A DNA stretch of 30,039 bases, taken from positions 1 through 30,039 of the forward strand of contig JAAENB010000311.1 of assembly GCA_024224995.1 (NCBI GenBank). Reading direction: 5' to 3'. Made by a program: the position numbers and the translations under genes. Positions 16,297 to 25,095 of the stretch are shown here, piece after piece. Origin of the DNA: a bacterium (GTDB lineage: Bacteria; Spirochaetota; UBA4802; UBA5550). Each line of letters opens with the position of its first letter. Position 1 is the first letter of the stretch. The notes under the pieces are model-generated. The model worked only from the letters and a program-made list of their open reading frames with translations, searched no databases and was not told the DNA's origin.

Positions 16297-16338
16297 CCTT
16301 CTCATAGCGTTGGGCTTCAGCCCAACGCTATGAGAAGG
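16297..16338. repeat. Perfect 20-bp inverted repeat between pit and the phosphatase gene
   Basis: The arms 16297-16316 and 16319-16338 are fully complementary, with a 2-base spacer. It begins directly after the pit stop codon. On the minus strand it is followed by GGAAAAAAAGG rather than T-residues, so it is not a classical terminator. Its last bases contribute to the Shine-Dalgarno-like GGGG of the downstream GTG start, so the structure could influence translation as well as separate the two genes. Confidence 0.75.
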
Positions 16339-17844
16339 TTATTCTTCCTGGTCTATTCGAAATTTTCTAAAGAGGTATTTTAATTTGTTTTCCAGTTCTT
16401 TATTATATTTTTTATTTTCAATTGTATCGGGTTTATATTTCCATACCGGGGAAAGGCCCGATAGTGTGTCGTAAAACTGCCAGTAATGAGTGTAGATGGT
16501 TTCGTTTTCCGAGAGAAGAGCCTCTAGCTTTTTTTTGCTTAACCAGCCGCTTCCCAGTTCTTTTTTAACTTTCTCAATATCGATTCTCAAGGTCTGTATC
16601 TTCGCGTATTCAATAATTTTAGGTATATCTTCCGGAGGTACTGCGGGAGATAGTTCTTCCAGCGTTGTTTTAAAAAGGGAGGCATTTTTATATTCAATAT
16701 CCAGAATTTTATCCAGTCCCTTATGAGGAGAACTTCGCAAATCGGCGATATCTTTTTCTATAAGTTTTTCCAATACTTCAGGGGATACAACATATGGTTC
16801 GGGCGTATAAACGTGCTGGTTAAATACATTCTGCAGAAAAAAGAGCGCCGTAAAGCTTACGAGGCCCGCTATTATTGGTGTTGTTACCCATCCCGACGCG
16901 ATGCTTCCCAGGACCTTATAATTAATGCCGCGGCCTCCCTGGGAAAGCCCTATACCAATTACCGCTCCAACTACGGCCTGTGAGCTGGAAACCGGGACCA
17001 GGGGAATTGTGGGCAGTCCCCTGGCGGCAAGCAGGCTTTCAAGTCCCTGTGACGCGAACAGAAAGAGGACAAGGGATGATGAAAGGACTACCACCAGTGC
17101 CGATTCCGGAGTGAGCTTTACTATTTTTGTTCCCACTGTTGTCATTACCTTGTATGAATAGGTAAAGACTCCTACGGCGATAGCTATTCCTCCCAGGAAA
17201 AAGAGCTGCTCCGTACTGGTCATGGTGAAAATTTTTAAGTCCAGGGGCGAGAACGGTGAAACCGGAACAAAGACTCCCATAACATTGGCGATATTGTTTG
17301 CTCCCAGTGAATATGATCCAAAAGCTCCCACCAGGATGAGCCCAACCCGGTTGTAATGATCCCATTGTAAAAAATGAACCCGGTAATACCGGAGCAGGAA
17401 TATTAATAAACGGTATAATACTATTGAAAATAATCCAGCCAGCACGGGACAAAGGATCCAGGTCGATAAAATTTTGGTTAAAGAGCGGTAATCCGTAAGG
17501 GAACCGGAAAAGAAGTTCCACCCGATTATTGCTCCCACTATAGCCTGTGATGTTGATACAGGCAGATGGAGCCTGGTCATCCAGGAAACAGTAAGCGCCG
17601 CAGCCAGGGCTACCATAAAAGCTCCGGAAATCTGGTTTACCGCTCCCAGCTTCCCCAGGGTATGGGCAGCTCCCGCTCCCGATATGGAGGATCCCAGGAT
17701 CAGGAATATGCTGCATATTACAGCCGCCGTTTTAAACTGTACCATTTTGGCACCAACAGCTGTTCCAAAAACATTCGCGGCATCATTCGCCCCAAGAGAC
17801 CAGCCCAGGAATAAGCCGCTCGATAAGAAGATGAATATCAGCAT
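16339..17844 (-). CDS. pit: Pit-family inorganic phosphate permease
   Basis: 501 residues, a multi-pass inner-membrane phosphate:cation symporter. The signature repeat occurs twice, in inverted halves: GANDAANVFGTAVGAK near residue 19 and GANNIANVMGVF near 181. HLPVSTSQAIVGAIIGW and VPVSSSQAVVGAVIGIG are the matching second motifs. The C-terminal ~140 residues form a hydrophilic tail (EKLIEKDIADLRSSPHKG onward) longer than in minimal Pit proteins. AAGGAT seven bases before ATG 17844 supports the start. It follows the DUF47 gene, the usual pit accessory, with a 134-base gap containing a 30-bp palindrome. Confidence 0.94.
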   Translation of the reverse strand: MLIFIFLSSGLFLGWSLGANDAANVFGTAVGAKMVQFKTAAVICSIFLILGSSISGAGAAHTLGKLGAVNQISGAFMVALAAALTVSWMTRLHLPVSTSQAIVGAIIGWNFFSGSLTDYRSLTKILSTWILCPVLAGLFSIVLYRLLIFLLRYYRVHFLQWDHYNRVGLILVGAFGSYSLGANNIANVMGVFVPVSPFSPLDLKIFTMTSTEQLFFLGGIAIAVGVFTYSYKVMTTVGTKIVKLTPESALVVVLSSSLVLFLFASQGLESLLAARGLPTIPLVPVSSSQAVVGAVIGIGLSQGGRGINYKVLGSIASGWVTTPIIAGLVSFTALFFLQNVFNQHVYTPEPYVVSPEVLEKLIEKDIADLRSSPHKGLDKILDIEYKNASLFKTTLEELSPAVPPEDIPKIIEYAKIQTLRIDIEKVKKELGSGWLSKKKLEALLSENETIYTHYWQFYDTLSGLSPVWKYKPDTIENKKYNKELENKLKYLFRKFRIDQEE

Positions 17845-17934
17845 TAATTGATCCTTTTTTGTTCTTTAAAAAAACTCGAAACTAAAATTGAAACCGGACC
17901 GGTTTTCGGGGAATATTGCCCGGAACCTGCTCCT

Positions 17935-17964
17935 TGAAAGCGACGTTACGTAACGTCGCTTTCA
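17935..17964. repeat. 30-bp perfect palindrome between the DUF47 and pit genes
   Basis: Fully self-complementary with no spacer; the centre is GTTACGTAAC. No T-run follows on the minus strand. It differs in sequence from the palindromes at 16297 and 5982 but has the same style: long, perfect and intergenic. Confidence 0.75.
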
Positions 17965-17978
17965 GAAAGAATCCTCCG

Positions 17979-18623
17979 TTAAACAGTCCTCTTTATAGCA
18001 GCAATAGCCACCCTGTCGGCAACCTCTTCTGCTTTATCCGCCAGGTTATCGATATGCCGGGCAAAGCTGCTCAGGTGTATTTTCCTGGAGAGGTCTATTT
18101 TCATGGCAAATATATCTCTTTTGAGTTTTTCCGCCAGCCTGTCGGCCTCTCGTTCGTAAAATTCAACCTTGTTAATATGATCTTTTACCGCGTAAATATC
18201 ATAAAAGTAAGCCCGCGCCGCCGATGCCAGGGCCTCAACCGATTTTACCACAGGACTAACCAGGCGAAGGAACTCGGGCTTGATACTTTCCGGAATGTCC
18301 GGCTGCTCTATGGAAAAGTTAAGCGTGGTTGCTTTGATGCTGTCTATTACCACATCCATATTTTCCAGGATTCCCAGTACATCTCCCCTGGCTTCGGGGA
18401 TGAGCGTTTGTACGTATAAGCGCCCTTTAATATCTTCCCGCAGAGAGTCGGCTTTATTTTCGGTACGGTTTATAATTTCCAGCCGCTCTTCGAATTCTTC
18501 CATATTGTCCTCGATATACAGCTTTACCCCTTCTTTGAAATGGAGTGAAGTTTGCCCGGTGAGGTCAATAAAATTATCGATCTTCATTACCAGGTCTTTG
18601 GTTTTGTTAAATAATGATGGCAT
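17979..18623 (-). CDS. DUF47 (PhoU-like) phosphate transport accessory protein
   Basis: 214 residues from ATG 18623 (MPSLFNKTKD), with AAAGGA upstream. An open extension to 18710 crosses the promoter and is rejected. The protein is almost all helical, with PhoU-like acidic/basic helix pairs (NRTENKADSLREDIKGRLY, FYEREADRLAEKLKRDIF, HIDNLADKAEEVADRV) typical of DUF47, which is regularly paired with Pit and thought to regulate it. It is the first gene of the DUF47-pit unit. Confidence 0.9.
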   Translation of the reverse strand: MPSLFNKTKDLVMKIDNFIDLTGQTSLHFKEGVKLYIEDNMEEFEERLEIINRTENKADSLREDIKGRLYVQTLIPEARGDVLGILENMDVVIDSIKATTLNFSIEQPDIPESIKPEFLRLVSPVVKSVEALASAARAYFYDIYAVKDHINKVEFYEREADRLAEKLKRDIFAMKIDLSRKIHLSSFARHIDNLADKAEEVADRVAIAAIKRTV

Positions 18624-18659
18624 AGGCTTTTTTCCTTTTGTGGTACCGGGATTGTAGAT

Positions 18660-18688
18660 AGTATAGTATATATTGGGGTTTTTGTCAA
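18660..18688 (-). promoter_or_regulatory. Consensus sigma70 promoter for DUF47-pit
   Basis: On the minus strand: TTGACA (18688-18683), a 17-base spacer and TATACT (18665-18660). Predicted start near 18653, about 30 bases before ATG 18623. No Pho-box was identified. Confidence 0.7.
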
Positions 18689-18772
18689 ACAGTCTGCGGC
18701 TTAAAAGCATTTTTTATTCTTTTAATATTATATTTGAATGTAAATTGATATGGTTGTATATTTCAGGCGGAT

Positions 18773-18792
18773 AAGGGGGCAAAAGCCCCCTT
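18773..18792 (-). terminator. Hairpin downstream of ino1
   Basis: AAGGGGGC and GCCCCCTT arms (8 bp) with a 4-base loop, 13 bases past the ino1 stop. The T-tail on the minus strand is weak (TTAT). Confidence 0.55.
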
Positions 18793-18805
18793 TATGCGGG
18801 CCGGA

Positions 18806-20125
18806 TTAATCATATGTTTCAACACCAAGATGCGTAACTGGCGGTTCATTCATAAGCCACCTGAGAGTATTCTTGAGTTTCATGAGCTGAATAAATAAAT
18901 CATGTTCCGGTTTCTCGTTTTTATTATGCATGGGACTTTTCCAGTAAAACGAAAGCCATTCCTGGTTACCGGAAAGCGCGGCTCTATGAGCCAAATCCAT
19001 AAAGAGCGCAAGATCAAGAACTATTGGCGCCGCAAGGATTGAGTCCCGGCAGAGAAAATCAACCTTAATCTGCATCGGGTATCCAAGCCATCCGGCAATG
19101 TCGATATTGTCCCACCCTTCTTTATTGTCTCCTCTTGGAGGGTAGTAGTTTATTCTTACTTTATGATAATAATCTTTGTAAAGATCGGGGTATTCTTCCG
19201 GCTGAAAAATCTGGTCCAGTACCGATAGTTTGCTTACTTCTTTCGTTTTAAATGATTCGGGATCATCAAGAACTTCTCCATCCCTGTTGCCGAGAATGTT
19301 TGTGGAAAACCATCCGTTAACTCCAATCATTCGCGCTTTAAGTCCCGGAGCAAGTATTGTTTTCATCAAGGTCTGGCCGGTTTTAAAATCCTTCCCGCCC
19401 ATTGGTACCTTGTTTTTTTCCGCCAGTTCCCAGAGAGCAGGTATATCGTTGCAAAGGTTTGGCGCGCCGTTCGCGTACGGTATTCCCATATCAAGAGCAG
19501 CATAGGCATAGATCATACTTGGGGCAATTTTTTCATTATTCTCTTTTAGGGCCTTTTCAAAATTTTCAAGAGTATCATGAACTCCCGGAATTACTTCCTG
19601 ATATATTTCCGTACTCCCGCACCAGACCATAACCATCCTGGAAATATTTTTTTCTTTTTTAAAATTGTTGATATCATCCTTTACCATCCGGGCAAGATCC
19701 CAATATGACGGCGCTTCCTTTACCCAGGTTCCATCAAGTTTTTTAACATAGTTTTTATTAAATACAGCTTTCCACGGTTTAATTGAAGATAATTCATCTT
19801 TAATGGGCTCGATATCTTCATTTTTTAAAACACTCGCCTTAGCCGCTGCTTCATAAACAGAATCTTCAAATATATCCCAACCGCCAAATTCAATATCATG
19901 TAAATCCGTTAGCGACACAAAATCTTTAATAAAAACATCTTGAGCCTTTTCACCTTTTCCAACTCTGAGTCTTCCCATTTGAGTAAGAGAACCTATTGGC
20001 TTATTCAAGCCTTTTCTGATTAAACATATTCCTGCTATAACTGTTGTGCTCACCGCGCCAAGACCCGGTATTACAATACCAAGTTTTCCTTCCGCTTTTT
20101 TAATTTCATTATTCTTTAGAACCAA
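18806..20125 (-). CDS. ino1: Myo-inositol-1-phosphate synthase
   Basis: 439 residues. It converts glucose-6-phosphate to inositol-1-phosphate using NAD, the first step towards inositol lipids and compatible solutes. The Rossmann start is GIVIPGLGAVSTTVIAG. Other family segments are WCGSTEIYQ, YANGAPNLCNDIP, GGKDFKTGQTLMKT and VDFLCRDSILAAPIVLDLA. The start is TTG at 20125, supported by GGAG six bases upstream; no ATG lies at the conserved N-terminus. It is 46 bases downstream of the last Orp-like gene but has its own promoter candidate, so cotranscription is uncertain. Confidence 0.95.
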   Translation of the reverse strand: MVLKNNEIKKAEGKLGIVIPGLGAVSTTVIAGICLIRKGLNKPIGSLTQMGRLRVGKGEKAQDVFIKDFVSLTDLHDIEFGGWDIFEDSVYEAAAKASVLKNEDIEPIKDELSSIKPWKAVFNKNYVKKLDGTWVKEAPSYWDLARMVKDDINNFKKEKNISRMVMVWCGSTEIYQEVIPGVHDTLENFEKALKENNEKIAPSMIYAYAALDMGIPYANGAPNLCNDIPALWELAEKNKVPMGGKDFKTGQTLMKTILAPGLKARMIGVNGWFSTNILGNRDGEVLDDPESFKTKEVSKLSVLDQIFQPEEYPDLYKDYYHKVRINYYPPRGDNKEGWDNIDIAGWLGYPMQIKVDFLCRDSILAAPIVLDLALFMDLAHRAALSGNQEWLSFYWKSPMHNKNEKPEHDLFIQLMKLKNTLRWLMNEPPVTHLGVETYD

Positions 20126-20146
20126 TTTTTTCTCCGATTTTTAGTT

Positions 20147-20175
20147 TATTATAAATTTAATAAGAATATCATCAA
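20147..20175 (-). promoter_or_regulatory. Promoter candidate for ino1
   Basis: On the minus strand: TTGATG (20175-20170), a 17-base spacer and TATAAT (20152-20147). It overlaps the last codon and stop of the upstream NifX-like gene. Predicted start near 20140, leaving a short leader that carries GGAG. Confidence 0.5.
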
Positions 20176-20510
20176 TGATCACAGGTGTTTGTACCAGTAA
20201 CAAGCGAATCATTAAGAAAGGCCGTAACAATTTCAGCTGGAGTATTAACCGATGATCCGGTAATAACATCAATTTTATTTTCCTTAAATAGATTTTGCGC
20301 TCTGCTGCCCATGCCTCCCGCGATAATACAATTTGCTCCTTTTTCGGCAAGCCATCTGGGAAGAAGGCCCGGTTCATGAGGCGGCGGCGTAATATACTCT
20401 TCTCGAATAATCTCCTTAGTCTCTTTATTCACGTCAAGTATCGCGAATTGCTCGCAATGTCCAAAGTGCATACAAAGTTTTCCTTCTGACGTTGGTATTG
20501 CTATTTTCAT
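20172..20510 (-). CDS. NifX/NifB-type (dinitrogenase Fe-Mo cofactor family, Orp-like) protein, third copy
   Basis: 112 residues from ATG 20510 (MKIAIPTSEG). AAGGAG sits at the right distance for this ATG and directly abuts another ATG at 20519, so the shorter form is chosen. MKIAIPTSEGKLCMHFGHCEQF and the later IIAGGMGSRAQNLF are typical of the family, which binds Mo/Fe/Cu-S clusters or their precursors. GHCEQF provides a Cys close to a His, and the tail ends CDH, both possible cluster ligands. It is the last gene of the Orp-like operon. No nitrogenase genes are present, so an Orp-type role is more likely than nitrogen fixation. Confidence 0.85.
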   Translation of the reverse strand: MKIAIPTSEGKLCMHFGHCEQFAILDVNKETKEIIREEYITPPPHEPGLLPRWLAEKGANCIIAGGMGSRAQNLFKENKIDVITGSSVNTPAEIVTAFLNDSLVTGTNTCDH

Positions 20511-20556
20511 ATCGTTCATCTCCTTTTTTGTTATATAATTTTCAGTGTTTTTCCCT

Positions 20557-21420
20557 TTAGTATTTGTTAGTATTTGATAGTATCTTCTTTACAATTGCGT
20601 TAAAGATACTCTCCGGACCAGTAGTTGATTCCCCGGATAAAATTGGTTTTCCCGCATCTCCTCCAAGAGCAATATCCGCATTCAGGGGGATTGTTCCCAA
20701 AAACGGTATATTCATATCATATGCCATTTTTTCACCTCCCCCTGTTTTAAAAATGTTAATTTGAGTATCACAGTGAGGACAGGTAAATCCGCTCATGTTT
20801 TCCACAACTCCCAATATTGGCATATGCACCTGGCCGCAGAATGTTACGGATTTCCGTACATCCAAAAGAGCTATGTCCTGAGGAGTTGTAACAACAACTG
20901 CTCCCGTAGGATCATCAATTAACTGACATATTGAAAGAGGTTCATCTCCAGTTCCGGGAGGGGAATCAACAATTAAATAATCAAGATGTCCCCATTCAAC
21001 GTCTTTTAAAAATTGTTTTATAACCGCGTATTTCAATGGACCTCGCCAAACAACCGGATCATTATCATCATCAATAAGAAATCCAATTGAAATAACTTTT
21101 AAAAATTCATTATAATCAGCCGGGATTAATTTTTTATTTTCACTGGTCTCTATTTTACAATTATCAAGACCAAGCAGTTTGGGAACACTTGGGCCATGAA
21201 TATCAATGTCAAGAAGTCCTACTTTGTTGCCATTCTTCGCCAGGGATACAGCAAGATTAACTGCAACAGTGCTTTTCCCAACACCTCCTTTCCCGGATAA
21301 TATAATAATTTTATTTTTAATTTTATTCATATTTTCCTTTAAGGCAATTTCTTCTTTCTGCTTTTCTGCCTCCTGTCCGGAAGAGCCGCATGCGGTATTT
21401 GTTTTGTTTTTATTTAACAT
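20557..21420 (-). CDS. Mrp/NBP35-family iron-sulfur carrier ATPase
   Basis: 287 residues. GKGGVGKST (about 43-51) is the deviant Walker A of the MinD/Mrp class, LLDIDIHGPSVPKLLG the switch region and DSPPGTGDEPLS the Walker B/switch II. FTCPHC near 215 is the CxxC that bridges an Fe-S cluster between two subunits. The short N-terminal leader ACGSSG resembles the Cys-rich tails of Mrp proteins. AAGGAGC, overlapping the upstream stop, serves as Shine-Dalgarno. It corresponds by family to the Mrp ATPase of the Desulfovibrio orp locus. Confidence 0.93.
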   Translation of the reverse strand: MLNKNKTNTACGSSGQEAEKQKEEIALKENMNKIKNKIIILSGKGGVGKSTVAVNLAVSLAKNGNKVGLLDIDIHGPSVPKLLGLDNCKIETSENKKLIPADYNEFLKVISIGFLIDDDNDPVVWRGPLKYAVIKQFLKDVEWGHLDYLIVDSPPGTGDEPLSICQLIDDPTGAVVVTTPQDIALLDVRKSVTFCGQVHMPILGVVENMSGFTCPHCDTQINIFKTGGGEKMAYDMNIPFLGTIPLNADIALGGDAGKPILSGESTTGPESIFNAIVKKILSNTNKY

Positions 21421-21426
21421 TAATAA

Positions 21427-23130
21427 CTACGCTCCTTTTGTTATCTTTTTATATGGCCAGCATATAATACCGCCATCCATATATTTTACCTTCTCAAAAC
21501 CGGCACCCTCAAGTATAAGCTGTGCTTCGTACCCTCTGAGTGATATTTTACAAAATGTGATTATCTCTTTATCTTTTGGCAATTCTTCCAGTCGTTCTCT
21601 TAATTTCCCAAGGGGAATTAATTTCACTCTCTCATCATCAATTTTAATCTCATCAAATTCCTGTGGAGACCGCACATCAAGTAAAATAAAATCTTCTCCC
21701 GTATCAATTTTTTTCTTAACATCCATTGGTGTAATTGAATCTGAGATTCCATTGAGCTTATTCCCGGCAATATTTGCCGCAGTAATTATATTATCCATTG
21801 CCGGAGAAAACGGGGGTGCGTAAGCAAGGTCTAAATTAGCTATTTCATCAACGGTTGCGCCATAACTCATTGCTGTTATAGCAATCTCCATACGCTTTGC
21901 CACATCACCGGGACCAACAATTTGAGAACCAATTAATTTTCTTGTTTTCTTATCAACCACAAGCTTAATGATAATTGGTTTCGCGTTAGAAAGAAAATGT
22001 GCCGTATCAGGAGCAGGGGATAATACCGTAACATAATCATACCCTTCTTTTATTGCTTCTTCTTCGGAAAGACCCGATCTTGAAATATTCATATTAAAGA
22101 CTCTGCATATTGCTGTACCAAGTACCCCTTTAAAAGCAGACGTCCTTCCGCATATATGGTCGCCTATTATCCTGCCATGTTTATTCGCTGTAGAACCAAG
22201 CGGCGCGTATATTGATTTCCCTGTTAAAAGATGAGTGTTTTCCACACAATCACCACCGGCATAAATATTTTCATCAGATGTTCTTAAGAACTCATCAACC
22301 CGTATGGCGCCGGTATCTCCAATTTCAAGACCGGCATCTCGGGCGAGTTTAACATTTGGCCTGGTGCCAATAGCGATTAAAACCAGGTCTGCCGGAATAT
22401 CTCCCCTGCTTGTAGTGACACTTTTTACCGCTCCCTGATCGTCACCGTTTATCTTTTCAAGGCTTTCTCCAAGCATAAGATTTACCGTATTGTTTTTCAT
22501 TTCGTTATGTACATGAAAGGCCATTTCCTCATCTAAGAGAGCAGGCAGAATTTTATCTTTCATCTCAATTAACGTCACATTCATTCCCTGTTTTACGAAT
22601 GATTCAGTAACCTCTACCCCAATAAGCCCTCCGCCAACTATTACCGCGTTTTTTCCTTTTAAACTTTTTTCACTATCGCGAATCTTTCTTGCGTCTTCAA
22701 CAGTGGTGAGGAAATTGACTCCCGTAAGGTCCAGGCCTTCTATTGGCGGAGAAAAAGGTTCACCACCTACAGCAAGAATAAGCTTGTCATAAGAAACCTC
22801 AATTGATTTCCCGGTGTGTATCTCCAGGGCGCTTACTGTTTTATTTTCCCTGTTTATTTTATTAGCAACAGTTCTGTTATAAACAGTAATGTCTTTTACC
22901 GCTTTAAAAAAATGTGTATCTCTGACAACTCCTACGGGAGTGCACATCAATTCCTTATAATCTTTAATTTCTCCGGATAAATAAAATGGCAAACCGCACC
23001 CCGCGTATGATAACAGCTCTCCCTTTTCAAGTAGTATTATCTCAGCTTCGGGGTCCAACCTGCGTATTCGGGAGGCTGCCTTTGGGCCGCACGCGACACC
23101 GCCAATAACTACGATTCTTTTTTTACTCAT
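21427..23130 (-). CDS. CoA-disulfide reductase-like flavoenzyme fused to a rhodanese domain
   Basis: 567 residues from ATG 23130, which overlaps the previous stop by one base (TAATG) with GGAG seven bases before it; longer in-frame starts are rejected. FAD-binding GGVACGPKAASRIRRLDP opens the protein, SYAGCGLPFYL holds the redox-active Cys of the CoADR/NADH-peroxidase class, and VIVGGGLIGVEVTESF binds NAD(P)H. GGDCVEN is the second FAD motif. The last ~100 residues form a rhodanese domain (LLDVRSPQEFDEIKI) with the catalytic loop FCKISLRGYEA. Such fusions reduce CoA-disulfides or polysulfides and carry persulfide sulfur, which would suit sulfide supply to Fe-S or Mo-Cu-S clusters in this operon. 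Confidence 0.93.
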   Translation of the reverse strand: MSKKRIVVIGGVACGPKAASRIRRLDPEAEIILLEKGELLSYAGCGLPFYLSGEIKDYKELMCTPVGVVRDTHFFKAVKDITVYNRTVANKINRENKTVSALEIHTGKSIEVSYDKLILAVGGEPFSPPIEGLDLTGVNFLTTVEDARKIRDSEKSLKGKNAVIVGGGLIGVEVTESFVKQGMNVTLIEMKDKILPALLDEEMAFHVHNEMKNNTVNLMLGESLEKINGDDQGAVKSVTTSRGDIPADLVLIAIGTRPNVKLARDAGLEIGDTGAIRVDEFLRTSDENIYAGGDCVENTHLLTGKSIYAPLGSTANKHGRIIGDHICGRTSAFKGVLGTAICRVFNMNISRSGLSEEEAIKEGYDYVTVLSPAPDTAHFLSNAKPIIIKLVVDKKTRKLIGSQIVGPGDVAKRMEIAITAMSYGATVDEIANLDLAYAPPFSPAMDNIITAANIAGNKLNGISDSITPMDVKKKIDTGEDFILLDVRSPQEFDEIKIDDERVKLIPLGKLRERLEELPKDKEIITFCKISLRGYEAQLILEGAGFEKVKYMDGGIICWPYKKITKGA

Positions 23131-24011
23131 TATTTGCTCCATGTATCTTTCCTGACTAAAATTTTTTCCCACATTGATTTTATGCTCTGAGCTGTTTTAC
23201 CGGCAGAGTATTCTACCAGGCTTTTTGACTCAATTTGTGCTTTTGTAAAATCCGTATCATATGAAATTCGTGCGGCTATATCAATGCCATTCTCCGTACA
23301 AAAATTCTCTATTTTATCTGCCATCTCACTATTAAGGTCATATTTATTAATACAGACCATTCCTTTTATGTGAAAATGATGAATCAATTCCACAACTCTT
23401 TTCAGATCGTGCAGCCCCGAGACTGTAGGCTCTGTTACAATAAGCACAAGAGCAGCGCCTGTTATTGAAGCGATTACCGGGCATCCAATACCGGGAGATC
23501 CGTCAATTATAATATGGTCATATCCCTTTTCTTCCGCTATCTCTTTCGCTTTTCCCCTGATTGTTGAAACAAGTTTTCCCGAATTATCTTCGGCGATGCC
23601 TAAAGCGGCATGAACAAGAGGCCCATGCCGGGTATCCGATATAAACCATTTCCCGGAAATTTTACTTTTCATTTCTATCGCATTTACGGAACAAAACCAG
23701 GCGCATACATTACAGCCCTCACATTTTAGAGGATCAACAATATACTTTTTATCTATACGCGATATTGCTCCAAACCTGCAAAGATCCATACACGTACCGC
23801 ATTTCACGCATGTATCATGATCTAATACTGCTTCTTTTCCCCCTTCAAAATCTTCCTCATACTTTATTTCAGGGTTGAGAATAAGGTGCATATCGGCCGC
23901 GTCAACATCACAATCAACAACGATTTTATTTGTCGCGAGAGCCGCGAAAGAAGCAGCGATACTTGTTTTGCCCGTACCGCCTTTCCCGCTAATAATTACT
24001 ATTTCATCCAT
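23130..24011 (-). CDS. MinD-like ATPase with inserted 4Fe-4S ferredoxin domain (second copy)
   Basis: 293 residues. SGKGGTGKTSIAASFA is the deviant Walker A, VVDCDVDAADMHLIL switch I and IIDGSPGIGCPVIAS switch II. The insertion at ~60-115 has two cysteine clusters (CVKCGTCMDLC and CEGCNVCAWFC), each with a distant C-terminal partner, consistent with two 4Fe-4S clusters. Its start overlaps the preceding MinD-like gene by eight bases. Paired MinD proteins with ferredoxin inserts are part of the Desulfovibrio Orp complex, where they are linked to cell division; the same role here is inferred. Confidence 0.92.
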   Translation of the reverse strand: MDEIVIISGKGGTGKTSIAASFAALATNKIVVDCDVDAADMHLILNPEIKYEEDFEGGKEAVLDHDTCVKCGTCMDLCRFGAISRIDKKYIVDPLKCEGCNVCAWFCSVNAIEMKSKISGKWFISDTRHGPLVHAALGIAEDNSGKLVSTIRGKAKEIAEEKGYDHIIIDGSPGIGCPVIASITGAALVLIVTEPTVSGLHDLKRVVELIHHFHIKGMVCINKYDLNSEMADKIENFCTENGIDIAARISYDTDFTKAQIESKSLVEYSAGKTAQSIKSMWEKILVRKDTWSK

Positions 24012-24873
24012 TTCCCTGATCCTTTTGCTTCATATTATGCAGAAAATATAAATCCAGAATTTTGCTTAAATCATAACTGAATTCTTTTATAAAATATTGC
24101 GCGAATTCACCCTTTGAATATTTTTCTGCCACATCTCGCGAGTCCGGTATAGTCGCTATAACATCAATTCCTTCTTCTGTACAATAATCTTCAACTCTGC
24201 TGTCGCCAATGCCTGATCTATTAATAAGGACACTAAAAGGAATCCCGGTTTCATGTACCATACCAACGGCAAGTTTAAGGTCGTGGAGGCCAAATGGTGT
24301 TGGCTCTGTTACCAGTATAACATAATCTACGGTACTTATAGATTCAATAACCGGGCATGAAGTACCTGGCGGAGAATCAATAATTGTAATACCAGTTTTA
24401 TCACTTTTGTTTTTTACCGCTTTTATAAGTGGGGGTGACATGACTTCACTGATATTCAATCTGCCCCCAATATAATTTATATTTCGTTCCATACCCTGTT
24501 CAACAATTCCAATCTTCTTTTTCGTCTCCGTTATAGCTCCTTCAGTACATATGAGGGCGCATCCTCCGCAGGAATGGCACATATCCGAAAAAACAAGAGG
24601 CTTATTATTAATCATCACAATCGCTGAAAACGCGCATATCTCACCGCATTTTCCGCAGCCACTACAGGTATCCATGTCAACAGCAGGAATTAATGAATAT
24701 ACAGCTTCCTGATTTTCTATTTTGTTTTTTAAAAAAAGATTTGTATTTGGCTCTTCTACATCGCAATCCAGAATCGTCACGGGTATCCCCAGTTGCGCAA
24801 TATATGCTGCCAATGCCACGGATATTGTTGTTTTCCCTGTACCGCCCTTACCGCTTGCTACTGCTATCTGCAT
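24004..24873 (-). CDS. MinD-like ATPase with inserted 4Fe-4S ferredoxin domain (first copy)
   Basis: 289 residues. SGKGGTGKTTISVALA is the Walker A, ILDCDVEEPNTNLFL switch I and IIDSPPGTSCPVIES switch II. The ferredoxin-like insertion (~60-115) shows CSGCGKCGEIC and CHSCGGCALIC. It is a paralogue of the next gene downstream; such pairs usually occur together and may form a heterodimer. ATG 24873 overlaps the previous stop by one base. Confidence 0.92.
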   Translation of the reverse strand: MQIAVASGKGGTGKTTISVALAAYIAQLGIPVTILDCDVEEPNTNLFLKNKIENQEAVYSLIPAVDMDTCSGCGKCGEICAFSAIVMINNKPLVFSDMCHSCGGCALICTEGAITETKKKIGIVEQGMERNINYIGGRLNISEVMSPPLIKAVKNKSDKTGITIIDSPPGTSCPVIESISTVDYVILVTEPTPFGLHDLKLAVGMVHETGIPFSVLINRSGIGDSRVEDYCTEEGIDVIATIPDSRDVAEKYSKGEFAQYFIKEFSYDLSKILDLYFLHNMKQKDQGNG

Positions 24874-25073
24874 TATTTTTCTCCGGACTCTTTTTTAAAA
24901 AACCTGTAGTTGAATTTATTTCCAAATCCCGGGCCTCTTCTATTTCTACGCCTGAAAAAATTTCCTCTCCCGGAACTTGTATAACCCGGTGTTGCGTTTC
25001 CGGTACAGCGCCCTGCCTTTCTACCGGTCATTGGTCCGGCCCCAAGGGGACCTCTTTTATTTCCACCTGCCAT
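24873..25073 (-). CDS. Small Gly/Arg-rich DUF5320-like protein
   Basis: 66 residues from ATG 25073 (MAGGNKRGPLGAGPMTG), with a strong AGGGAGGT upstream; a frame open to 25121 would overlap the previous gene and lacks this signal. The pattern GPLGAGPMTGRKAGRCTG is the hallmark of short DUF5320-like proteins found beside NifX- and MinD-type genes in anaerobes. It is basic, with RRRNRRGPGFG in the middle. Function unknown; an accessory role in metal-cluster handling is inferred from context only. Confidence 0.75.
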   Translation of the reverse strand: MAGGNKRGPLGAGPMTGRKAGRCTGNATPGYTSSGRGNFFRRRNRRGPGFGNKFNYRFFKKESGEK

Positions 25074-25095
25074 AATAAATACCTCCCTAAAATTT

